The notes beneath the pieces are model-generated. The model was not told the DNA's origin, ran no database searches, and saw only the letters and a program-made list of their open reading frames with translations. Made by a program: the position numbers and the translations under genes. A stretch of 64,000 nucleotides of DNA from Trichomonas vaginalis G3 (taxonomy: Eukaryota > Parabasalia > Trichomonadida > Trichomonadidae): NCBI RefSeq assembly GCF_026262505.1, contig NC_067204.1, positions 5,489,797 through 5,553,796 on the forward strand. Direction: 5' to 3'. Each line of letters starts with the position of its first letter. Position 1 is the first letter of the stretch. Shown here piece after piece: positions 47,540 through 58,270 of this stretch.

Positions 47540-48317
47540 CTTTGTTATGACACTTTCTCCGGTTTATAGGACCTCTCTCATATTCTATCTTGTCATATAT
47601 AAACCATAGTCATGTATGTCCTTAACCATCTCATAACGGTTTCCAAACCACTTTTATCGGATGTAAAGTAAAAGCATGGATGGTTATGTATAACGTCTAA
47701 AAGTTTCTAAAGTCTCTCAAAGTCCAGTCTACTTGGTATTGAAAATCCCATGTGTTATAGAACGGCGGGTCCACTATAAAGAAAACATTTTCCTTGTCTT
47801 TATTTTTTCATACAACTCTGTCCCAATGACATCTCACAAACTCTATACCCTCAATATATTTTTCTATGTCCTCTTGAAAACATTTGTATAGTTAAGATAT
47901 AAAACTTTTGACATAAGTGTTTCAATGTCATGAACTCTTATAGAACCACTATATAATAGTCTAGCAGATATCTATCCCAGTCTATATATTCTGCTTTTTT
48001 CAAAACCTCTCTCACAAATATTTTCTTATCTAATGGTATACGTTCCATCTTACCTATAGGTATCTTTTCTTTTAACTCTTTCAATATATTGTTTGTGTCT
48101 GGTATATGTTTGAGACGGTCCATATAGTTGTCGAAGTCATTGCATATAATCTTTGAGTCTGGGAATATTGTATGGCACAAATGGGATATATAGAAACTTC
48201 CACCGAACAAATCTACAAATGTTAGACCATTCGGTAGTTTCTTAAGTTCTCTCATATAATATCTTTACATTTACTCTTATTTCCAAAGAACGGTAACGGT
48301 GGTTTTGTAAAATTCAT
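47540..48317 (-). pseudogene. Dam-like (D12 class) N6-adenine DNA methyltransferase (D)
   Basis: Start at ATG 48317 (MNFTKPPLPFFGNKSKCKD), where PFFGNKS fits the N-terminal FxGxK-type motif. Then FVDLFGGSFYISHL (motif I, cofactor binding, about 48210), IICNDFDNYMDRL (about 48140) and FFIVDPPFYNTWDFQYQ (catalytic DPPY-type motif, about 47760). It would methylate adenine N6 in DNA. 6mA is the main known DNA modification of T. vaginalis. Broken, about three breaks. Confidence 0.8.
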
Positions 48318-48389
48318 TTATATATAATAATAAAAATGTTTTTTCCTGAAAAGTAACAGAAAAGTGACAAAGCATGAAAACATATATAA

Positions 48390-48530
48390 TTTGTGAAAAG
48401 TGAAACATTATATAATGTTTTCGACCCAGAAGAAGGCTTCTTCCCAGAAGCAATGGAGGAAGAAGAAGAGGAGGAGGAAATACAGGACTCTATCCAAGAA
48501 GAGTCCTCCGAATTCACACCAGAAGACTAA
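48390..48530 (+). pseudogene. acidic C-terminal gene fragment
   Basis: Open for 46 codons without a proper ATG: VKSETLYNVFDPEEGFFPEA, then MEEEEEEEEIQDSIQEESSE and a TAA. Looks like the acidic tail of a larger protein; the parent is unknown. Confidence 0.4.
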
Positions 48531-48571
48531 CAATTTTCCGAATAAAAACTTCATTTATACTAAACATCTTC

Positions 48572-48620
48572 GGGGCTAGAGGGCACGAAGTGCCTGGAAG
48601 CCCCACTGCCTTTTTTTTTT
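48572..48620 (+). terminator. GC-rich hairpin followed by T10
   Basis: GGGGCT pairs with AGCCCC (48572-48577, 48599-48604) and inside it GGCAC pairs with GTGCC (48582-48586, 48590-48594), then CACTGCC and ten T. The form is that of a bacterial intrinsic terminator, which is odd in this AT-rich eukaryotic context. It follows the acidic fragment by about 40 bases. Confidence 0.45.
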
Positions 48621-48712
48621 GAATGGAATCAATGAAACCGTAAATGAGTAAAATAAATGAGAAAAATTCATGTCTTACATTTTTGAATAATTTATTTTTT
48701 ATTTTGTATGAA

Positions 48713-49647
48713 ATGAGCGTCAAAACTAACAATGTTAAAAATTTAGGATTCACAAACGCGGAAATAAAGGGTATATTAGAGGAGGCGGGTTATGAAGTTA
48801 ATAAATATTATTTAAGAAATTGTAAAAAATTTGCCGAGTTTTTAAATGAATTTGGTTATGATGGAAAAATGAATAAAGATGATGTTATAAATTTCTTATA
48901 TCCCACATCTAAAAAAGAAGAAAAACCTAAAGAACCTGATGTTTTTCCTGAATATTATGAAGAACGGATTAAAGATGATGAATATGATGAAATTGAAAGA
49001 CTGGAAAAAATAAGAGATGAAATAGATGAAAAAATTAAGGAATTAAGAGAAGTTGAAAAATATAATGAAAATGAAGTAGAGGGTTTAATGAATATCCCAG
49101 CTTCAGAATCAGAAGTTCAGAAATCTCATGAAGAAAGATATAAAAATTATGTCTCAGAATCAACACAAAATTTATTAGATGGTGAAATAGACGAAACACT
49201 TTCCGATGAAGGTACTAAATTTATTCGTAAACATAAGTTACAATTTATTGATAATGAAAAATACCCCCGTATCCTACTTTCACCACCTTTAGATTCCGAA
49301 AAATTCAAAAAAGCTCTTAAAAACGTGACATATGCAACTAATACAATTAAGAAAGAAGATCATGATATTTACACAAATTATTATTTAAATAAATGCACGG
49401 GTGTTGATAAAGTTTTTGATTTATTAGATAAAATATCAAAAGAAACCATTGGAACCTATAAAATTTTGTGTGATTGTGGTTTCATTGTTGAAGATACCAA
49501 TAATGTTTCATATGAAAGAACAGCACCGAAGGAAGATGAAGTTGAAAGGTCTATACCATTCGTTATTAAGAACATAAAAGATATGAAAACTTATAAGCAT
49601 TATATTTATTCATTTATTTCAGAAAAAATGGAAGCAACCCATAAAAC
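48713..49647 (+). pseudogene. N-terminal part of a polymerase-like gene from another Maverick type (element E), split by C
   Basis: ATG chosen at 48713 (MSVKTNNVKNLGFTNAEIKG). The first 60 residues (EIKGILEEAGYEVNKYYLRN, CKKFAEFLNEFGYDG) match in layout the N-terminus of the B/C polymerase (EIKQLLTEANIDVAKHYATN, KKALADILNDYNDA). A coiled-coil stretch and a cysteine-containing region (YKILCDCGFIVEDTNNVSYE) follow. The frame is open for about 311 codons and is then interrupted by C's terminal repeat. Codon use is more AT-rich than in B/C, so E is a distinct lineage. Confidence 0.6.
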
Positions 49648-49829
49648 AGTTAGTATGGCTAAGTCGTGTACTGAGGCACTGCGCGTCTCCGTACACCACT
49701 TAGCGGTTTTGACACTTTACAAAACCGTTAACGTATATTTTACAACACAAACGACAACACTAACTTAACCTTAAATATTTACAAAACCGCCAACCACTTC
49801 ACCTCACTACTGTAAAAAAATAAACGTTC

Positions 49830-50147
49830 TCACTTACAAAAGTATTGCAACTCCTCCCATTGCTGTGCTTCACACAACAGTTCATATTCTTCTGACTCAC
49901 TTTCTTCTTCATATAGGTCAAAATCACTGTCAAAATAAATGTTAGTAAGTTTTGACAAAGCTAATGAAACACGTTTACCGTTTGTATCGTATGCTTGTAT
50001 AAACTTTCCATTCTTCATTCCTTCATAAACTCAAACTAACTTTACCTTTCTCCCTCGTATCTGATAGAATGTATTTTCACGAGGAACGAAGAACAAATTC
50101 TTGAACTCATGACCGTTGTAGTTTGTTATCTCAATAGTTTTCGTCAT
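49830..50147 (-). pseudogene. 106-residue terminal-repeat protein (element C)
   Basis: Copy of 10292-10612 with about one break. The C-terminal acidic part is unchanged. Confidence 0.6.
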
Positions 50148-50252
50148 TTATATAAAAATAAAATAAAAATAATTAAAAATAAACTTAAAAATTAATGATA
50201 TCACCACCCTCACACGTATGAAAACATAGCACAAAAATAAATTTAGGTGAAG

Positions 50253-50268
50253 AGGTGAGATCTCACCT
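50253..50268. promoter_or_regulatory. palindromic site AGGTGAGATCTCACCT (terminal repeat of C)
   Basis: The full 16-bp form, whereas A and B have only 14 bp here. Confidence 0.7.
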
Positions 50269-50309
50269 GTTTTTTCACCTGTTTTTTTCACCCTGTTGAA
50301 TTCATTGCT

Positions 50310-50546
50310 TTATAACTCTCTTCCTTTCTCCAACTCTTCTAACTTCTTCTTAAGTTCAGCAATGTTGTCCTCATGAAGTTTAATCTTTCTCAATATACCT
50401 TCTCTATCTAATGGTTGCTTTATCTTTCTAAACTGAACTCTACCATCCTTCATAGTATGAATGTAAAAACCTTCTGGAATAGTTCCTGATTTAATGTATT
50501 CTACCAAAAACTTTTGTTTCATTGCTTCAGTGACTTTATTTGTCAT
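50310..50546 (-). CDS. 78-residue small basic protein (element C)
   Basis: Differs from the B copy by one residue (SGTIPEGF for SGIIPEGF). ATG at 50546. Confidence 0.65.
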   Translation of the reverse strand: MTNKVTEAMKQKFLVEYIKSGTIPEGFYIHTMKDGRVQFRKIKQPLDREGILRKIKLHEDNIAELKKKLEELEKGREL

Positions 50547-50594
50547 TTCAATCAAATAAAAATTTTAATATTAAATAAAAATAACGTTATTTTT

Positions 50595-51053
50595 TCAGTA
50601 AGGAAACGCAGGAGTTTTACGATTTATTTGAGGAGTAGGTTCTGGTTTAAATGTTGGAGTCGGTTTAGGAGTTGACTTTTGAACAGGAGTTTGTACTTCC
50701 ATAGGTTCAGGAGTCATTGAAGGTTTTGCTTGTGAAGGCGTTGGTTTTGGCGAAGGTGTTGGAGTTTGTTTAACTTCAGCTACTTCAGTATTATTTACAA
50801 CATTTGCTTTATTTCTTTTCAACATCATAACTGCTCCTGCTGTAGCTAGCAAACCTAGTGGGAGACCATATCTTATATAAGGACTTGACCAAATGCTATT
50901 TTTGACAGGAGCTGGTGGAACACCTAACCTTGGTGAGACTGCTCTTTGCCATTGTGCAGCTCGTAAGAAATATTCAATAGGTGCTCCATAATCGTTTGGT
51001 AAAGTTTGTTTCATAGATGGTGAAGGTTCACGAGAGCTTGATGAAGAACTCAT
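50595..51053 (-). CDS. 152-residue single-span membrane protein (element C)
   Basis: Same as 18502-18942 of B except for six extra residues in the Pro/Thr-rich tail (QTPTPSPKPTPSQAKP), from an 18-bp length difference, so the tail length varies between copies. Confidence 0.65.
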   Translation of the reverse strand: MSSSSSSREPSPSMKQTLPNDYGAPIEYFLRAAQWQRAVSPRLGVPPAPVKNSIWSSPYIRYGLPLGLLATAGAVMMLKRNKANVVNNTEVAEVKQTPTPSPKPTPSQAKPSMTPEPMEVQTPVQKSTPKPTPTFKPEPTPQINRKTPAFPY

Positions 51054-51083
51054 TTATAAGCTTTAAAAATAAACGTTCATCCT

Positions 51084-52654
51084 TTATTCCTCACTGTCGT
51101 CCGTAGCTAAGTTATAGTCATCTAATCTTATTATGGGGATGCCTTACTGCACCTGAATGGCAAAGCAACAATCCCTCATAAATCCAATAAGTGGCTTTGG
51201 TACATTTTCAGTTGCTAGTTCAATAGGTCCTTTAACAGACAATTTGTATGTTATTGGAGCAGTAGATGTTTGACCTTGCTGGAAGCAAAAGTCCACTTCT
51301 GTTGGAAAACCACATAAGAAATGTGTGTTGTCATAGCTATCCCATTTATGTTCCACACTACCATCATCCACCAATGACCTCATAACATCTTCATTAAATC
51401 CTATCATATCATTGTTTGTATTGCAGGCGTTCGCAACCATTTCATAAAATACAGGTCCATATGATTTTTCGGGTTCTGCAGGCATATTTCCATAAGCTCC
51501 CATGGAAAGCTGAAGATATTTAAACTTAGGGTTCTCAAAATTAACATAATAGTTGTCTTTCTTTCTAAATAGTGCCCAAATACTTTTAACATTAATAGGC
51601 GTATAAGCTGCTGTAGAAGTTGCACTTGAACTATCTGTATTCTTTGAGAATGAACCGTCCATAGGAATCCAATCCATAACTTTAACAGGAAAACATAAAG
51701 CCTCGTTTGTATAATGTTCTACAAGTTCTGTATAAATGTTAGGGTCTAAAGAGAATGACTTTGGATGAATAAAACATTCATTAAAATCCATCTTTGTTCG
51801 AAATAGTTGCTGGGTTACAGTTGTAATAGTAACTGTTCCACTAGCTTCTACTGCCTTCGTTATCATAGTGAATGGTTCATTCCATGGAACAAATTTATTT
51901 GTCGGTGGATTTGAATCTGAAGCAAATGCAACTTTAAGAGTTGGATTGAAAGCAATGATATCATTTACAGATATAGATGTGCATTGTAAGCGTCGCTACT
52001 GAACTTTACTTTAAGCTGAATGTTTCCTGCAAAAGCTGGAATAAATCGAATAGCTTCTAATGGAAGGAATCTTCTAACAGGAATTCTTAAACGAAGCTTA
52101 AAATCAAATGATTTTCCTGCTGTAATTGGACCACTAACAATTTGTCCTGTTCTGCATGTTCTCGAATGACTCCATACATCTTCATGTCGAGTCTTTGAGA
52201 AAACATCTACTTTCTTTATTTGTTCGGTAGTTTGTGAGTTTGAAGTTATATATGCTTCTTCTCTTGCGTTGTCTTGAGAATATACGATACGACCATTTGC
52301 AAGGATTTGATATCCAACAACTGCATAGAAAGCGTCATCGAAACCAATCCAAAATCCTGGTGGGTTTGTTTTATTGGAACCTGAACCAATTTCTTTATCT
52401 ACAATAAATTGACCTTCCATTTTATACGTAATGAATGTATTGTAAAGGTCCAACATATTTTCACCAGGAGGTGAGAGATTGAATGTTACCCATGTGTTAT
52501 CTTTAGCAGTTCCAGGTTGTGATGGAATCTTTGCGTCAGAATATTTTCTATTAGTGTCACCAATTTGAACTGCATTGTCTATGATATCGAAATATGAGCG
52601 AATCTGATGAATATGCTCTGCTGGAGTAAATTCGTTTAGCTGTTCGTTCTGCAT
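51084..52654 (-). pseudogene. major capsid protein, double jelly-roll type (element C)
   Basis: Collinear with the whole copy in B and very similar to it. Broken, about three breaks. Same start context (TTTTTATCTGAAGTAAATAC before the ATG at 52654). Confidence 0.85.
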
Positions 52655-52681
52655 GTATTTACTTCAGATAAAAATATCTAT

Positions 52682-53116
52682 TTACTTCATTATTCTCACT
52701 CTTCTTCTTGGCATTCGTGGTGGAAGTTGTTTCTTGACATTTTCAATGAACTGTACATTCTCTTTTGTCTCAACTTCTTTCACTGGCGGGTCAGGATTCT
52801 TTGACTCGGTTTGTTTTTCAATGAAATTCACGAACTTTGCAATAAGCTCTTGGTTCGTTATTGAAAGTACATCTGGCTTCTTTTCTTCTGGTTCTATTGA
52901 CTTTTCAGTTTGAATAGAAGGCTTAACATGGACTTCGTGGACTTCACCCTTGCCATACACCTTAATGTTGTCGCTTTCTGCATTCGCTAATGGAACCTTT
53001 CTTTTTCTTACGTATATTTTACCATCTTTACTCTGACTTACGTAATAGAAAGGATGTTGTATTCCTCTTGCGTCATTTAATATAATAGACTCTCGCTCTG
53101 ATTTTGACAAGCTCAT
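52682..53116 (-). CDS. 144-residue protein with FRKRK-type small domain (element C)
   Basis: Whole. It differs from B mainly around residues 54-68 (VYGKGEVHEVHVKPSIQTEK for VHGKGEVHEANIKPSVQTEK), a cluster in the linker. Confidence 0.6.
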   Translation of the reverse strand: MSLSKSERESIILNDARGIQHPFYYVSQSKDGKIYVRKRKVPLANAESDNIKVYGKGEVHEVHVKPSIQTEKSIEPEEKKPDVLSITNQELIAKFVNFIEKQTESKNPDPPVKEVETKENVQFIENVKKQLPPRMPRRRVRIMK

Positions 53117-53161
53117 TTTACATCGGTTAAAGTTTTAATTTTGTTTTTTATCTGCAGTCAA

Positions 53162-53421
53162 ATGACTCAGACAAGCCCTACGGACAAGACCCAAGGGGTC
53201 ATAGATGTTGAAGCATTGAAGAAAGAAATTCGTGAGCAAATTTTATCCGAACTGAAGGAACAAAAAAAGAACAAAAGCCAGAGAGACCAAAGAGAAAACT
53301 TAGTGAAAAACAACTTGCTGCATTAGCTGCTGGAAGACAAAAGAACCCAAGACTACTGGCGAAAAAAGCTAGAGAAGAAGCTGAAGCAAAAGCTAAAGAA
53401 GCTGAAGCAAAGAAAGAGTAA
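53162..53421 (+). pseudogene. lysine-rich helical protein (element C)
   Basis: Copy of B's 86-residue gene with about one break in its middle; ends as in B with TAA followed by ATG. Confidence 0.55.
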
Positions 53422-53445
53422 ATGGTTTATTTTTATCCGAATTAA

Positions 53446-54303
53446 ATGTATAGACAAATACCTTTATCTGTTGCGTTCAGTAGTGAAAACCCTGACGTCA
53501 AAATAAAGGGGAACAGAGTAACGTTTAAGTTTCCAACAGACTGGATTGTGAACATAAATGAAGAGAAGTACATTGGCATAACATCTATGTATATAACACG
53601 TGCTTTCAGAAAGGTTGACTTTATACTTCAAGTCGAGATAGAAAATGACGAACAGTCTTTAAGCGCCCAAAACATTCACATATACAAATACTTTAAAGAC
53701 GATACAACATTGCAACAATGTATGATTTCATTTAATGAGATGTTCGAGAAAAAGTTCAACATTGAAGTACAAACTTTACAGCCTTTACGTGAGTTTCTTG
53801 CACAACTGAAAGAAGAAGGTAGTCAGCCACAACTTATAGACTTTCATTATGAATTTAATGAAAATGAAGATGGAACTCATGACTGTCAATTCATTGTATT
53901 CTCACCATTCAATGAAGTCGCTAAAAAGAAAGAAAATCCATTACGTATAAGATTTCAAATCTCTGAACCAAGTGATGATTTCAAGAATGTTTTCAATTAT
54001 GATGCAATGCTTCCGAGGAAAAATGAATTTTCAAAGATTGTAACACCTGGCATTTGGGATAGAAAGCAAGCTATATTATATTCAAACTTAAGTAAGGGAG
54101 TTGAAAATGAGTTCATTGGTCATACAAGAACTTCACCACTTCCTAACCCTAAATACTATAAATTAACTGGCTTCAATCGTGAGTTTTGGATAGACATGTT
54201 CTCCACTCATGACCATAACTGCCCAGTGTTCTTACCTCCAGACCATAAGGACTGTCTCTACATTGAAGCACAACTCTTAAACTCTACCATCGCAGTATTG
54301 TAA
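53446..54303 (+). CDS. 285-residue putative virion protein, 'YP-W-KAIG' family (element C)
   Basis: Whole. Outer parts are identical to B, but residues about 84-140 differ strongly (KDDTTLQQCMISFNEMFEKK for NDSTTLEDCIITFYENFQKK; SQPQLIDFHYEFNENEDG for IVERLIAFHYEFVANADG), as do residues about 200-208. Sharp alternation of identity and divergence within one gene points to recombination or selection on exposed regions. Confidence 0.7.
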   Translation: MYRQIPLSVAFSSENPDVKIKGNRVTFKFPTDWIVNINEEKYIGITSMYITRAFRKVDFILQVEIENDEQSLSAQNIHIYKYFKDDTTLQQCMISFNEMFEKKFNIEVQTLQPLREFLAQLKEEGSQPQLIDFHYEFNENEDGTHDCQFIVFSPFNEVAKKKENPLRIRFQISEPSDDFKNVFNYDAMLPRKNEFSKIVTPGIWDRKQAILYSNLSKGVENEFIGHTRTSPLPNPKYYKLTGFNREFWIDMFSTHDHNCPVFLPPDHKDCLYIEAQLLNSTIAVL

Positions 54304-54408
54304 ATGACCACATGGGCTTCACCCTTGCCGCTAGCGGCTTATTTTTATCATGAATGGTCTCACTGCTGACAAAAATAAATGACCTCATTATTTTTCTCAT
54401 TCATGACC

Positions 54409-57400
54409 TCAGAACTTAAGCTTTCTTATGAATGAAGTCTTAGTCTGAATAGAAAAGTTAAACTTTCAGCAAAGCAAGGTTGACAGACTTACATAAGTCA
54501 ATCAATCTCTTGACCGTCATAAAGTGCTTTATATAACTTCATTAAACTGAACTCAGAGTCTTTGTCAAATTTTCAATGCGGAACCATTAAACCTTTATCT
54601 TCATCATAGAAACACTGAACAGAGTCAGGAAACATTTCATTAGCGGTTAAAGCAATAACATCTTGCTTCACGCCTTTCATTCTGCAGTGAAATGCAACTT
54701 CATTTAAATCATTCGTGAGTAAGTCTATGTAAGTCTTCTTTCCACAAAATATTGACTTGTATGCTAAACTTTGTTTATCTTTTGTGATTTCTGCAAAGTC
54801 GCTATGAAATTGACCAAGGTTTTTACCAATGAGAACTCTTCCATAACGTTTCTCAAACTCTTCAGCTAAACGAGGGATATCTTCATTGTAGAGATGCATA
54901 CTGTCCGTATCGCTATAAAAGATGTCCATTCCTAAGTCCTCAGCAGTACAGAATACTTCACACATTATTCTCTTCGACATAGACAGAATGTTAACACCAA
55001 GTGGACAGAAGTTAAAGTGTCTGCAAATGCTTTTCGTTAGCTTGAAAATAGTTTTATCTGAACCATCCAAACCTTCGAACTTCACTATATGGTTGTAGTT
55101 TCTGATGGCATATCTTATAGCATCTTTGTCATTACTATGGTTATTTTTGACTCAATAGGAGATAGAATAGTTTTGCCATAAATACTGTTCAGAATGAGCT
55201 TTATATTTTCTTGCAAAGGATTTCCTTCTTTCTTATACTTTAACCTTAACTCAAACAACTTCTTTACTTCATCTCTTATTCTAATATCTCTGTTTCCATC
55301 GTAATAGTATCCTTGCAACACTTCACATTTGACACCTTGATATTTTATGAGGTCTTGTAATGTTATATGGTCAACATACATTAAACAGCAAGTGTTTGAA
55401 CTTCTGGGAACGTTAAGTTCTGGATTTAGTTCAGGGTCACAAACTATTAAAGGAAAGTGTCTATGTATTCCAATCTCTGTTATCTTAATGAGAACAAAGA
55501 AGCCAGACATAAACTTTTCACCAATGGGTTCCTTTTGGTCGTCATCGAATAAATGTCTCATGAGATACTCTGTGCTTAACATTTCTTTCTTCATAACCTT
55601 TGGAATACCTTCTAAAGTATAAAGTCTTGCTATAGCTGATGGATATAATGAAACAGCGTCGAAGTCAGCAATGAGTTTCTTTTCGCTCTTTTGTTTCATG
55701 TTATCTGACAACATACATCTTCCACCTTGAATACAGCGTGAAATAAATTCTCTTGGTTTATTTGAGAGGTCATATAAATTTCCATTCGGGAAGTACACTC
55801 TGTTCTCAAATAATTTGTTAGCAATTGAACAAATACTAACGTAGTCATAAACGTTTAAATCAAATTCTTTCAATATGTCATTGCGGAACTTAACAAAACC
55901 TTCTCTTAAAATTCTTACATCTTGTTTGCAATAAAATGTGCTATACTTTTCTAAGTCGAAGTGGTTCTCATCTATTCTGCAACCTTTGATGGAATCTATG
56001 TTTTTCATGAATGTATCTGCATCCCGGATAAACTTACATGCTTCAGAAATGACACCAGTTCTGTTGTCATTTGCTAACAAAACACTGCTGTAGTAGTTGT
56101 ATGGAAATACTTCTTTCGGTCCTGTTTGTAAGTTAAACATAGCAGGAAATAGTTTAAGCTTCTTATTTATAACACTGTAAGAGTCTTTTATAATAATTGC
56201 CCTTCCTTTATATAAGCCAGTTATTTGCATTGTTCGTGAACCTTTAATGATGGGAGTTCCTTTCACTTCTGTCATGTGTCTTAAGATGAAGTTTATATCA
56301 TAACTGAGGTTATGGAAATATATTAAACTCTTGTCAGGAAGTCGCTCCAAAAATTCTGTTGCACAGTTCTGACCCCAAATGCTTTCACTCACTGAACCAT
56401 CTTCACTGTCGTAACATATGTTAAAAGCTTTATGAAAGCCATCGGTACTGCACTCAAAGTCAGCAAAGAAAACGTGCTCAGGAATGAACTTGCACTTATT
56501 TTTATTTACTTCTTTTGACTCGGCTTTCTTCTTCAGTTGTACACAATACTTTGGAGCATATGTCAAATCTTTAAATGGTGCAAGGTTCTGTTTATATAAG
56601 TCAGTAGTATATGTGAAAAGTTCTCCATAAGAAATAGGTTCGAAATATTTGCACTCCCACAATGTTTTCATAACATCCCATAACGGTGTTGTTCTATCAT
56701 AACGAACTACATATTTATCTTCTCTCTTTGTATAAATCTTCATTTGTTTCTCAATGTTCATTCCACCACACTCCTTCAAGATTTCTATATAGTTGCGAAT
56801 GAAATATGTTGTCATTGGTAATCTTTCATTTAGCATGTAGTGGTCTTCAACAAGAAGTAAGTCAATAGTTCTAACAGTTTCACATTCTTTTGGTATGTAT
56901 CTCTTTATTTCATTATGTCTTGAGTCATTGAAATAACCAATGGTAACATTAAATGCTATACCTGTTGCGTCAGAAATTTCTTGTACTTTACTTTGAGGAA
57001 AGTCTCTAACACGAATGACTTCTCTCATGTGGTCAATAGTCTCTCATCTACTCCAGCCTGAATGCAAGCATAAACGAAACAATTGTCTTCTGTCATAAGT
57101 GTGCAGTTCTTTTGTTCAATTCATTGAAGATTTGGTAGCGTTCAAGATTTATAGGTAATGTGCAAAGATACTTCCAGAACTGACCGCTTCTCTTCTTATA
57201 AAACTTCTTTTCACCATTATCTTTCCAAAAGCTTTCTATAAGTGCTGGGTTTCCTGTTTGCTTAAGAGCTTCCAAAATGGCTTTCTGGTCATTTGTCAGT
57301 GTGCTTTCATCTCTATATGGTCTCTTTTTTGGTTTGCCTTTCTTTACATCTGACATCGTTAAGCCTTCATATTCTGTTAAATCATACATCTTTATTTCGT

Positions 57401-58179
57401 AAGATTCTTTATGTTTGTCAAGAAGAAGTCATAGTGCATTTCAACAATACCTGCAGCATTTGCTTCTATCTCTGATATAAAGTTCTCCTTCAAGAGCTGA
57501 TGTAGTAATGTTCCAATATTATTGAGGTTTAACGTAGAACATTCATACTTTCCACCAAGTTTATACATACCATCCATCTCTGTTGTGAGTTTATTTTAAT
57601 TTTCTCTAAGAGTCTCATGAAAACCTTACCGAAATGTTTGTGTAAGTAGTCTCTGTTTGGTTCATCTAAAGCTTCGATGTTAAAGTCAATGAGTCTATTG
57701 CCTGACTTCACATTTCTCTTCCTATTCTCTTCATCTTTCTTTCACCATCTCTCACCTTCTTTTGGTTTGTCGTCAATGGAACGAATGACATCGTTAGCTT
57801 TGCGAACTTGTTCTATAGCGCTCTTAAACATCTCTCTTCTCTGTTGTTTCAGTGTGTCGTCTCTTCTTCTTGTTTCACCAACGTTTGCATTTGTTATGTC
57901 AAACATTTCTCTTCTTACTTCATGAGGTACTGAACGTCTATGATATAAGTCAATAGCAACGTCATTTAAAGGAAATGCTATTGCATGGACTTTGTCCTTG
58001 CTGCGTTGCGGCTTTATGAACTCATGAATTCTATCATAACTTATTGCATCATTATAGTCATTGAGGATGTCAGCGAGTGCCTTTTTGTTTGTTGCGTAAT
58101 GCTTTGCAACATCTATATTAGCTTCTGTAAGAAGTTGTTTTATTTCCGAGTGTTCTAACTTAGACAACTTCCGATACAT
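54409..58179 (-). pseudogene. protein-primed DNA polymerase B (element C)
   Basis: Start at ATG 58179 (MYRKLSKLEHSEIKQLLTEA). Exonuclease I FFADFECSTDG near 56455, exonuclease III YCKQDVRIL, motif A FDAVSLYPSAIARLY near 55640, motif B LILNSIYGKTIL near 55180, motif C FYSDTDSMHLY near 54910. The 400-residue N-terminal extension has helical, basic stretches and no obvious known domain. Broken, about six breaks, but it keeps all catalytic motifs. Confidence 0.9.
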
Positions 58180-58270
58180 CTTTAGTAGGAAATAAAAAAT
58201 ATTTTTTGAAAAAAATTAGATTAGATTTTTTTAAGTTATTTTTCAAAATAATTTAATATTTTTTATTTTA

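Larger units (their letters stand above)
30842..48570 (+). mobile_element. divergent Maverick/Polinton region D (one or more elements)
   Basis: Gene content is Maverick-like (packaging ATPase, rve integrase, fibre, minor-capsid candidates, KilA-N cassette) but differs from A/B/C: it adds an SF3 helicase and a Dam-like methyltransferase, and no polymerase is seen. Two copies of one virion gene in opposite orientation (41367-42225 and 45896-46738) suggest two elements or a rearrangement. No terminal repeat was found; the left edge is the gap and the right edge is near a GC hairpin at 48572. Broken, roughly 20 or more breaks; older or more error-prone than A-C. Confidence 0.7.
48318..48712. other. 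boundary region between D and E
   Basis: Contains an acidic coding fragment (48390-48530) and a GC-rich hairpin with a T run (48572-48620). The rest is AT-rich. The right end of D and the left end of E must lie near here, but no terminal repeat is recognisable. Confidence 0.5.
49648..50326. repeat. Maverick terminal inverted repeat, element C
   Basis: About 679 bp; differs from A and B at a dozen or more positions (for example GCGCGTCTCC for GCGCGCCTCC). Confidence 0.9.

Noticed and set aside
48572-48620. Evidence of a bacterial contig joined by mistake
   Set aside because: Only the hairpin looks bacterial; flanking codon use, AT content and Maverick genes continue on both sides.
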